Shown piece after piece: positions 55,799 to 64,000 of a stretch of DNA of 64,000 nt. The notes under the pieces were generated by a model. That model was not told the DNA's origin and ran no database searches. It saw only the letters and a list, made by a program, of their open reading frames with translations. Source of the DNA: Calliopum simillimum. Taxonomy: Eukaryota; Arthropoda; Insecta; Diptera; Lauxaniidae. The translations under genes were made by a program, and so were the position numbers. How positions within the stretch are numbered: the stretch's first letter is position 1; every line of letters begins with the position of its first letter. The DNA is taken from the NCBI GenBank assembly GCA_951812925.1, contig OX638368.1, positions 65,620,569 through 65,684,568 on the forward strand. Direction: 5' to 3'.

Positions 55799-56055
55799 GA
55801 GCCCTAACCGCCAAAAAAACGTAACCGACACGAATTCAGATTTTCGTTTTTTGATAGAAATCGATAATTCTCGTTCAAATGCGTCTTTCCTCCAAAATTC
55901 ATATTGTAACTGTAAATAATACCATTAAGAAGTTGTAGGGAATGCAATTTCGACTTTTGAACTACAATGTATTCAAAGAAAATTTAAAAAGCTTCTAAGT
56001 GTACTGTAAATTTTGTTTTTTATCGGTTGAGTCTTTTTGGCGGTTAAGGGTCGAT
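55799..56055. repeat. Hairpin, about 257 bp, in the foldback loop
   Basis: 'gagccctaaccgccaaaaa' (55799) pairs with 'tttttggcggttaagggtc' (about 56034). It lies in the central unpaired part of the foldback element. The loop 55331-57759 otherwise contains no gene I can recognise. Confidence 0.7.
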
Positions 56056-56789
56056 TATAAGATTAAAGATTAATTTGGTTTTAAAAAAATATGGCGTATG
56101 TAAAATTTTAAATAAAAAAATAGATAGCAGCCCTGAAAACATCAGAAGAATTTGCTCCGTGATTCTAATGGTCACATTAAGATGGCTCTGTACCTTAAGG
56201 ATGAGAATAATTTAGTACAGGAAAACCAGGACATACTATGGAATAGAAGATAAATGATTATTCGTAAATCGGGGAAGTACCGCTCCATTATTTATACATT
56301 GGCTCCTTAAGGACAATAAGCTTCTAACAACATTGAAAATGTATTGCAGATAGAACCTTGTTGGACTAAGGTCGTGTGTTGTTCAGCGATTGTTTTTGTG
56401 CGATTAGTCGTTCGAGAGTTATCTTAATTTAAAACGTACAACATATAAATATCGCGAGGTTTTAAAACTTTTTAAATTAACATACTTCCTAAACCATGAG
56501 TAATAGGAAAAAAATGTTTGAAGCTTTTTCGTAGTAAATCATTGAAGTTAAAGAACTGTGCACTCGGCAAATAACTGTCAACCACTATTTTTTCGTAATT
56601 GCAGCCGTAAGCGAAATAATTGAAAAAAAAAATTATTTTCGCAACTTTTGACCTTGAATAACTTTTTTTGGGCACACGATTTTGCATGTCGAAATACGAT
56701 GTTTAACAGAATTCCGTAAAAAAAAAATGGGGTACTCGAAAATTTTATTCAAATCACCCACAGGACAGGCGTGTATATGATTCTTACAT

Positions 56790-57010
56790 CTGAGGTGTAT
56801 CATGTGTTCAGCAAACTTATGCAGGGAATATTTTTGTATAAAATTTTAGCCCTGTTTAACCCCCACTTGTGGGTCATTTTTGCCCTTTTCTTAAAAAGGC
56901 ACAAAAATGACACTCAAAACAGGGAAATATTGGGGAAAAACCACGAGAAACGGGTATTTTTTTTAACGTCTACTTTAAAAATTTTTTTGATTATCTCATG
57001 TGTTTTTTTT
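56790..57010. repeat. Diverged copy of the 9711-10130 repeat
   Basis: 'gaggtgtatcatgtgttcag' and 'aaacttatgcagg' match 9713-9755; 'cgtctactttaaaaattttt' and 'atctcatgtgtttt' match 10090-10135. The copy sits in the foldback loop. Confidence 0.75.
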
Positions 57011-57486
57011 TGTGTCGAACAGTGTTATCAGTTAACTTACGAGAAATTCCCCCATAAAATTTTTCTCCAAAATTCAAAAAAAAGGTTGGTCTCCTAACTT
57101 CGTATGAACTAAACAGACCACATGCGTCAGCATGGTAGTTGTTTTCATATCTCATAATTTAAGAACGATATTAGAACAATATACAACAAAAACTAGGTGG
57201 CAATGCTAAAAATTATATTCAAATCAAAAATACTCAAATTTTTTAATTTAATTTAAAATATACATATTTGAGTGTTTTGGGTACCAATATTTCAAATAAA
57301 TTAAAAAAGCATTGGATTACAACAAAACTTTAGAAAATAACTTGATACCTTAATGTGTATGTAAGATTTTTAATAAGTTAATTTAAAAGCATAAGGGCAA
57401 ACATTTTTTGGAATGATTAAGTAAAATTTACAACAGCAACCCTGAAGAATTGTGTTCAATTTTTAAAAAACGTTTTTCGAACGAAA

Positions 57487-57750
57487 ATTGAAGAGTGGCC
57501 GTACCAAAGGGCCTAAGTACCATTTCGAGGCAAAAGTAATGTCATTATTTTTATGTGCTTTATAGTCGGTTAATTGATTGTTATAATTTTTTAAACTTAA
57601 TGACATGAATTTCACACTATCAAGTAAATTGTTAGTGAAGACAGAAAACAATTTTATTAACTTCAAAAAAAAATGTTACCCGTTTCATACAATGACACTA
57701 CTTTTGCCTGGAAATGGTACTTAGGCCCTTTGGTACGACCACTCTTCAAT
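57487..57750. repeat. Hairpin, about 264 bp, in the foldback loop
   Basis: 'ttgaagagtggccgtaccaa' (57488) pairs with 'ttggtacgaccactcttcaa' (to about 57750), continuing through 'gggcctaagtaccatttc' versus 'gaaatggtacttaggccc'. Confidence 0.88.
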
Positions 57751-59365
57751 TATATATAAATTACAAATATATTACTGAAACAAAATTTTGGAAAACAATA
57801 AGCCGGCAACGATAAAATGTCTGCTAGTTTTTTTAAATTTTCATATAAATTCATAAAAGCTAAAACTAATTTGAAGCCCTGAAAAATATCGCAAAAATTT
57901 TTCATGATTATTTGTGTCACACTCAGATGGCGTTGTTCGGTACTAAAATCAAGTTTTATATATAAAAGCCAAAATATATGAAAAAAAAAAAATTGTGGGA
58001 AACTTTTAAAACTTTCGGAAAATTTTTTAGTAAATTTAGACTATTTTCCTCAAGTTTTTCTTAAAAAATATTTAACAACAAATATTGTACATAATAACAC
58101 ATAAGAATAAAAACTGTTATAACATTTTTGCCTACAAGCATGCAATAGTTGAAAAAATATGATTGTCCGAATATTTTTCTCTCGGAAAATTTTGATTGAA
58201 AATTGTGGAAAACCTGAGAAGAGAACTAAAATTCGGAAAATGCAAAATACTTAAGTGTATGGAAGATTGATTTCCTCAAGAATTTTCTTTCAAAAATATT
58301 TAACACAATCAAAGTTATGCGTGATTTAAGATTTTTCAGCCGGAAAACTTTGGTGGAAAATTGTGGAAAAACTGAGGGAAGTAAAAAAGTGTGGTAACTT
58401 GAGAAAACTTAAGGAAAGTAAAGACTAAAGTCTGCTTTTGTTTTCATTGAAATATATTGAATAATAACAAAGTTATAAAAAATTTAATGAATTTCATGTA
58501 GAAAAGTTCGTTTGAAAACTATGGAAAAACTTCCCTGAGAAAAATGATATGCTTTGAGAAAATTTAAAACTTATTTAGACAATGTTGAAAACTTATTTTC
58601 TTAAGTTTTTCTGTAAAAATATCTATTAACAAATAAAGTAAGTGGAATAAAAACTGTTATAACATTTTAGCCTACAAGTATGCAATAGTTGCAAAAACTT
58701 GATTGTCCGAATATTTTTCTCTCGGAAAATTTTGATTGAAAATTGTGGGAAACCTGAGAAGAGAGGTAAGATTCGGAAAATGCAAAACACTTAAATGTAT
58801 GAAAGATTGATTTCCTCAAGAATTTTCTTTTAGCAATATTTAACACAATAAAAGTTATGCTTGATTTAAAATTTTTCAGCCGGAAAACTTTGGTGGAAAA
58901 TTATGGGAAAACTGAGGAAATTAGAAAAGCAAGGTAACTTGAGGAAATTTGAGGGTGTTGTATAGTAACTTGCTTCAGTAATTTTATGATAAACTGTGCA
59001 ATAACAACAACACTATTAACGGTTAAAACTTTATGTGCCCAGCTGGAAAGTGTTTTTCCTTTATGGGAAAATTATGGAAAATCCAAAGGTAAAATAACAA
59101 TCGGAAAGCTTGAGGAAACTTGAGGATATTAAAAGGTTATTTCCTTAAGTGTTTTTATGGACGAAAGTCTTTTCGTAACGATATTATAGCAAGTTGTATG
59201 TTTTTCAGCCGGAAAACTTTAATGGAAAATTGTGGAAAAACTATTAAGAAAAGAAAAATAAAAAACCTTTAAATATCTTGAGGAAATCAAGTTCTTTAAA
59301 GTTACATGCGATTATTTGCGAAAGAACTTTTTCTTGGTATATTTTAAAATTTCCGGCTGAGCACA

Positions 59366-60166
59366 TGTTGATAATATAGTAGGGAAAATTTTAAATCATG
59401 CAGACAGCTGAAAGCTAGATCTAATAGCACTTGGTGATGTAAAAATTCAGACTTACATAAAAAAAAAAAACAATTTTGTCTTAAAACGAAGAAAATTCAG
59501 AATTTATCGGAAAGTATTTTTTTTTTTCAGTGCTATCCTAGGGACGTTTTCGGGTTTAATGACCTATTCAGGATAATTAATCCTAAGTTTAGTTGCAGTA
59601 GACTTGGGGCGTGTCTGAGATAAGCAAAATTCGGCAGATACTAGCATGCAGTGTATTCCTGGATTGATCACGGGAGCTAAGACCATAGATCAAACGCAGT
59701 AGTGGATTGAGCTAGTGTAATGCATGTTTTGGTGGACAGGAGGGTATCCAGATGTTGCAGCCTATGAATTGAATTAATACGTATATTCAAAAGCATAGTT
59801 GTGCAGCATGAGGATGCGTTAATATGTCGTGATCTAATTTATCTGAGATTTAGAATTAGTAGCATTGATGATATTAGGTTCACCTGGCGAAAACATGATT
59901 ATTTATTGAATTTATTTTGAAGTTTTTTTTTATCACACGAATAACTCAATAGAGTTGCGCAGTAAATATAGTATCGGAAAATCTTTTACCCATTTATCGG
60001 CCAATAACCCCTTTCTTTTCTTTTAGTATTGATTTTTGTAAAACGAAATTTATAAAATTTTTAATTAGTAAGTACTTATGAAGTTGAGAAGTGGTATAAA
60101 AATAACCAATACGTACGATTTAAATGGAACATTGAGTGATCTGAGTCCGTAAAGAGAAAACAGTGC
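59366..60166. other. Leader-like DNA before the gag relic
   Basis: No gene. If the foldback element is removed, this stretch would follow the primer site at 51488 and precede gag, the position of a retroelement leader. A splice-acceptor-like tract (ttctttttcttttag-type) is near 60025. Confidence 0.4.
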
Positions 60167-61060
60167 ATGGCAACAGGTGAACAAGATATGTCTTCAGCAA
60201 TAAGTCCAGGATTTATTGACCTATTAGGTACCATTAATGTGAAAGGCCATGGGGATACCACGACTAGGGTGGATGCTCCAACTGTGCAAAGCGTAATAAC
60301 TTTACAACCAGCAATCATTCCTGATACTGGTGCAGGAGCACCTCCTAAAGGGTGGGACAATAATGTTGTCAGACAATCGAATCAATTACTTTCAAATTTA
60401 GCTAATTAAACTTATGGTAATAATTTACAGAGCAAACAAAATTTCGCTAATCCAAATAAATGTGAAAATCTTTATAACGTTCAAGTCATACAAGAAATCG
60501 TTACACAATCAAATAGTAGTTTTAAAGAATCGTTAGAACAATCTTTAGAAAACAAAATGAAAATATTCTTTGAGGCTAGCTTGTTTAAGTTCATCTAATC
60601 AGGCAACTGAAAGGCTATCCAAGTCTCCACAATTCCCTAGAACAATAGACAATAGTGCAGCCGGTTGGCGAAACCCAGTTTATCAGTCTAAAGTGCAAAC
60701 TGCTTTTGAAAATGGTAATACTTAATAGGCTACCAGTTACGAAAGAAGCGCGTTTAGACCAAAATAATTTTCGTGTCCAACAGCAACAAGCGTATCAACA
60801 GCGGGCACAACAACAACAACAAAATCAGTCAAACGGAAGGCATATTCATCAAGCAGCAAATGGTCAAATAAGCCAACATTCTGGACTACACCAACAACAA
60901 CAACCTTCATTTCTAAATAGAACCCCGCGAACTCAACACTGTAGAAATTTTAACAATAATATCCAAATAAAATTGATAGATCTAGTATTGTATTTGACGG
61001 CAATGGAAATAGGCTTTCTGTCGAGGACTTCATATTCCACCTAGAACGTCTGCAGTCTCA
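60167..61060 (+). pseudogene. gypsy-like gag relic
   Basis: Pieces in different frames look like an LTR-retroelement Gag: an opening frame at 60167-60409 (MATGEQDMSSAISPGF), a stretch at about 60595-60720 (TERLSKSPQFPRTIDNSAAG), a glutamine-rich linker at about 60775-60910 (QQQQAYQQRAQQQQQNQ), and finally IVFDGNGNRLSVEDFIFHLE at about 60990-61050. The last is a phrase I associate with capsid starts of Ty3/gypsy-type Gag proteins. Stops and frameshifts separate them, and nothing of pol follows. It fits as the continuation of the LTR and primer site at 51219-51496, now 8.7 kb away because of the foldback insertion. Confidence 0.65.
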
Positions 61061-61139
61061 ATGATGAGATCCATGATACGTTTATCGATCTGCAGAGAAA
61101 TCGGATGGTCACAAGCCCATGGTTCAGGAACTTTTTTTG

Positions 61140-61420
61140 CAAAAATTTCCTCTAAAGTAATTTTTTAATAACATTGAGGTGTTCAGCATTGGATGCGCTT
61201 TTTACATCCCATTCATTTTTGTGCAATTTCTGCAAATGGTTTCTTATATTTATTTGTTACAGTCTGTTTTTTTGGAAGGCTGCTACCGAGGGACAACGAC
61301 TTTTTGCACAATTTGCATGTTGCTTTGTCTCGATTTTTTATAAAATGTTTCAAAATGTGATTTGGTTCCACAGAAGATGTTATTTTTTCTTTCCACAAAT
61401 ACCTTAAATAAAAAAATACA
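61140..61420 (-). pseudogene. BED zinc finger of a hAT-type transposase, relic
   Basis: On the minus strand, 61213-61398 encodes NHILKHFIKNRDKATCKLCK followed by a spacer and, after a one-base frame change, NHLQKLHKNEWDVK. CxxC and HxxxxH at this spacing form a BED finger, the N-terminal DNA-binding domain of hAT transposases and some host proteins derived from them. Nothing of the catalytic domain is found next to it. A frameshift between the Cys and His pairs means the finger is broken. Confidence 0.7.
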
Positions 61421-61566
61421 TTGTAGGTACCCTACTCACTGTATTTATTCACTTTGCAACAGGTCAAATTAATAGTTTAATTAATGAACCAAAATCCAAA
61501 TAAACAGAATTTTACGTTTAGCACAATTCGTTACGTGAAGCACAGTTGAAATTCAATTTTAAACGT

Positions 61567-61677
61567 CAAGAATAATAGAATGCAAAATAACGCATTGCGT
61601 ACTTTCGTTCAGTTTACAAAATGTAAACAATCACACGAGTGACGTCGCAGCTAAGAATCGATTTTCTATTATTCTTG
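61567..61677. repeat. Short inverted-repeat element, 111 bp
   Basis: CAAGAATAATAGAA (61567-61580) and TTCTATTATTCTTG (61664-61677) are exact inverted repeats around a 83-bp middle without coding content. Confidence 0.6.
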
Positions 61678-61705
61678 CAGAGATGTTAAAAGCTGGTTCA
61701 CACGA

Positions 61706-61737
61706 CAGACAAAATAGTCGAGGAACTATTTTGTCTG
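61706..61737. repeat. Perfect 13-bp stem hairpin
   Basis: CAGACAAAATAGT and ACTATTTTGTCTG are separated by six bases (CGAGGA). Confidence 0.85.
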
Positions 61738-61842
61738 GATTGCCATAATTTAAAGTAAATGTATTTCGATGAACGAGAACAAAATAAAAAAAAATTTTTT
61801 TTTTTCAATTGTTCAAATACAAATTTCATACAGCTACGTCAA

Positions 61843-61963
61843 TAAGCTCAATAGCCGAATGAGCTAAAGACTTTGTAATTTATCTTCATGAGCATAAGAC
61901 GTTGTACCCTTGGTTCGAATCTCAGTGTGGATGGTTTGTTTTTTTTTTTTTTTTTTTTTTTTT
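61843..61963 (+). ncRNA. tRNA-like sequence (tRNA-derived SINE or tRNA pseudogene)
   Basis: The order is an A-box-like word (ATAGCCGAATGAGCTAAAG, 61851-61869; compare the TGGCCGAGTGGTTAAGG type of Ser/Leu tRNAs) and, about 45 bases on, a B box GGTTCGAATCT (61912-61922). The spacing allows a long variable arm as in Ser/Leu tRNAs. A run of about 25 T follows from 61938, a polymerase III terminator or the tail of a SINE. The acceptor stem does not pair well, so I do not call a functional tRNA. Confidence 0.55.
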
Positions 61964-62399
61964 CAATTATAGTTATAAAATTAAAATTATTTGTTTTTTA
62001 ATTTTTCTCTCCCTCTTTATTTACTCCAAAATGGCTTAAAATTAAAACTTTTTTGGCATTGTTCTATTTAAATACTTTTTTTGGTTTTAAAATTAAACTC
62101 AAATATTTACTGTGCATATATTGAAACCGCGTCTCATCACGAGTAATTCTAGAGATCGCAAAAATTGATTCGATTTGAAGGAACCACAATTTTGGATTTT
62201 CCTTCCAAAATGGAGGTAATTTTTGAAAAAACACAGCCGGTTTTTGATCAAAACTTGAAAGATGGACTTTACAAAGGTAATTCCTTTTAACTGCCCTTAA
62301 CTTCGAAACTATTAATTTTTCGGAGATGTTCTTCAGTCAACTTTTATAGAGAATTACTAGGCCAATATTCTTTTCTTGGAAAGTTTTGGCGCAAAAATG
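61964..62399. other. Anonymous AT-rich DNA
   Basis: No gene recognised. It contains an imperfect small inverted repeat around 'ttttggattttccttccaaaa' (62190-62212). Confidence 0.4.
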
Positions 62400-62814
62400 G
62401 AATTTGTTGCTGTTTTGGCACATGAAAAATTAACTAAAATCAGTTATAAGGCGTCGAAAGTACTCGCCGAAACAAGTAATTCTGCCAGAGCGTTTTGCAA
62501 AGTTGGCTCATATAAGGATTTTATGGTAATTTTTGCGATTTTAGGGCACCAGATGAATTTTTTTCGGTTAAGTTTGTTCGGCATTTTTTTTCTTCTATTT
62601 AATAGCTACAACATTGCTGAAGTCATGAAAACAATATTTTAGGCTCGTTACCGAGATATAGCCATATGAAAAAATCGAAAAATCGCACAGAATCCAATTT
62701 GAGGCAAAAAGTTGCAATTTTCAGCTGGATAATTATATTGAATAGAAGAAAAACTAGTAAGGGTGTAAAATTTGGCCTGGCCAAACATTAAATACCCTAC
62801 ACTGCAGTATTTTT

Positions 62815-63395
62815 CAAATTTTGCTCATATGGGAGTTGCTACGCCCTCTTGTCCGAGGTCACCCAGTTTTTGTTCAGCGCTTGCATTTATAGTTTTTAGT
62901 GTCTGAGTGAAAAACTTTTCCAGTAAAGCGTTTTGAAGCTTTTGCTTATATAGGAGGTGCCACGCCCTCTTGACCGAGTTCGTCTAGTTTTAGCTTAGAG
63001 CGTGCATTTATAGTATTTAGTATTTGAGTGAAGCTTGGTTCGATTATCTCAAGAAACTGTTTCAGTATAGCATTTTGAAACTTTTGCTTATGTGGGAGGT
63101 ACCACGCCCCCTTGTCCAATTTCACCCAATTTTTGTTGAGAGCTTTCATTTATGATTCTTAGTGTCTGAGTCAAATTTGATTCGAATATTTCAAAAAACG
63201 CTTTCAGTATAGCGTTTTTAAGCATTTGCTTATATGGGAGGTGCCACGCCCTCTTGTCCGAATTCGCTTAGTTTTTCCTCAGAGCTTGCGCTTACAATTT
63301 TTAATATTAATGCGTATTTTGGTTGCATTGTCGTGAAAAACACTCCTAAAATTGCATTTTGAATATATTTTTTGTATGGGCGGTAGGCGTGTCCG
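62815..63395. repeat. Tandem array, unit about 141 bp, four to five copies
   Basis: Each unit starts 'ttttgcttatatgggaggtg' and continues 'ccacgccctcttgtccga', 'cccagtttttg', 'agagcttgcatttatag' and 'gtctgagt'. Starts lie near 62819, 62940, 63081, 63224 and 63365. One unit and the end of another also flank the transposase relic at 46.1-46.3 kb. Confidence 0.85.
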
Positions 63396-63509
63396 TTGAC
63401 CGATTTCGTTCATTTCCAATCCCCCGAGCTTACTTTGGTGACGAAGGCAGTGTACCAAGTTTCATTGAATTATCTTGCTCAGTTTTCCCAAAAAGTGTAT
63501 TTCAACACA

Positions 63510-63590
63510 CAGCCAGCCACCCAGCCAGCCACCCAGCCAGCCACCCAGCCAGCCAGCCAGCCACCCAGCCAGCCAGCCAGCCAGACAGAC
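63510..63590. repeat. CAGCCAGC/CACC microsatellite
   Basis: About 80 bases of CCAGCCA and CACCCAGCCA repeats. The homologous spot at 46446-46461 has only 'cagccagccagccgg', so the array expanded in this copy. Confidence 0.9.
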
Positions 63591-64000
63591 GGACATGGCT
63601 ATATCGACTCAGGAGGTGACGCTGATCAAGAATATATATACTTTTCTATATCTGCCACGCCTCCTTCTCTGCGTTACAAACGGAAGGACAAAGTGAATAT
63701 ACCCTGGGTGTAGGGTATAAAAACGCTGAACAAACTTAATCGAAAAAAATTCATCTAGTGCCCTTAAATCGCAAAAATGACCATCAAATCCTTATATGAG
63801 CCAACTTTGCAAAACGCTCTGGCAGAATTACTTGTTTCGGCGAGTACTTTCGACGCATTATAACGGATTTTAGTTCACCGTCAATGACTTGAAAAATGTT
63901 GCACTGAGTTATAAACACCCAGAAATTTACGAAATCCTTTTAAACTCTATAAATAAAATACCCTCTTAGAAAGCTCATACAATTAGCTAAAACATAAAAA

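Larger units (their letters stand above)
51609..59365. mobile_element. Giant foldback element, 7.76 kb, tandem-array arms
   Basis: The outer TGTGCCCAGCCGGAAA (51609) and its near complement TTTCCGGCTGAGCACA (to 59365) start inverted arms. The left arm (to 53699) holds about 11 copies of a core like 'ccacaattttccaccaaag' followed by 'ttttccggctgaaaaa', spaced 130-230 bp. The right arm (about 57980-59365) holds at least 7 complementary copies. Inner arms (55075-55330 and 57760-57980) also pair, with 'gtaccgaacagcgccatctg' versus 'cagatggcgttgttcggtac'. Long inverted repeats made of tandem units are the hallmark of Foldback/Galileo-type elements; no transposase is seen and no target duplication was found by eye. 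The sequence is not one I recognise. Confidence 0.82.
62793..63717. mobile_element. Tc1-related non-coding element, about 925 bp
   Basis: Left end TACCCTACAC and right end GTGTAGGGTA are inverted 10-mers. The right half repeats the 3' flank of the Tc1-like element at 46130-46556, including 'ggacatggctatatcgactc' and 'gacgctgatcaagaat'. No transposase remains. Confidence 0.7.
62400..63900. repeat. Palindrome split by a Tc1-related element
   Basis: 'cagagcgttttgcaaagttg' (about 62487) pairs with 'caactttgcaaaacgctctg' (about 63801), and 'gaatttttttcggttaagtt' (62554) with 'aacttaatcgaaaaaaattc' (about 63735). The arms are about 62400-62582 and 63726-63900. The element at 62793-63717 sits between them. 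63901-64000 shows nothing further. Confidence 0.85.

Noticed and set aside
60076..60360. Minus-strand open frame of 94 codons
   Set aside because: Antisense shadow of the gag relic; no motif.
62376..62642. Open frame of 88 codons with some protein-like residues
   Set aside because: It lies in the arm of the palindrome whose partner is at 63726-63900; no recognised motif.
63359..63713. Open frames with Ser/Gln/Pro/Ala/Thr/His repeats
   Set aside because: All three frames simply translate the CAGCCA microsatellite.

Overview
The window looks like a repeat-choked, AT-rich stretch of a fly genome (Diptera, probably a brachyceran fly; I cannot name the species). Reasons: a tensin gene with the short fly-type layout (SH2 plus PTB, no phosphatase-like domain), a damaged cyclin K-like exon, a copia-like retrotransposon whose primer site matches the tRNA-iMet anticodon-arm site used by Drosophila copia, Tc1, mariner, pogo and hAT relics, and foldback-type elements. 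There are no operons, rRNA genes, CRISPR arrays or bacterial features.

Host genes are sparse. The only intact, convincing one is the tensin/blistery-like gene at 32599-34242 (+). A cyclin K-like exon at 4532-4937 carries a frameshift and looks like a pseudogene. Two open frames (28392-28904 and 36373-36750) are unrecognised.

Layout. 0.1-18 kb: a mariner with exact inverted ends and TA target duplication but a dead transposase (1177-2452), a cyclin K-like relic, a Tc1 derivative turned into a palindrome (7989-9424) and a series of kilobase-scale palindromes (3.2-4.2, 6.7-7.7, 9.5-10.7, 12.6-14.2 kb). 18-28 kb: a compact copia-like element on the minus strand with an intact 1351-codon gag-pol frame (full copy 22613-27002), partly duplicated head-to-tail by a 4136-bp tandem duplication, all inserted into one arm of another palindrome. 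28-37 kb: hairpins, small inverted-repeat elements, the tensin gene, and a mariner relic. 37-44 kb: a nested pile in which a Tc1 relic was entered by a palindrome, which was entered by three more palindromes, next to a pogo-like element that itself contains a Tc1 element. 44-50 kb: a Tc1-like element with a frameshifted transposase, then anonymous DNA. 50-61 kb: a gypsy-like LTR and primer site, separated from a gag-like relic by a giant foldback element (51609-59365) whose arms are tandem arrays and which contains a further 1351-bp palindrome. 61-64 kb: a hAT BED-finger relic, a tRNA-like sequence, and a Tc1-related repeat with a 140-bp tandem array inside yet another palindrome.

The unifying oddity is the density of long, ORF-poor palindromes, many of which begin and end at a TA dinucleotide as Tc1/mariner insertions do. 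If transcribed, each would fold into a long double-stranded hairpin, so the region is a candidate source of hairpin-derived small RNAs. That role is inference; the palindromes are visible directly. All coordinates of repeat edges were read by eye and inner edges may be off by tens of bases.
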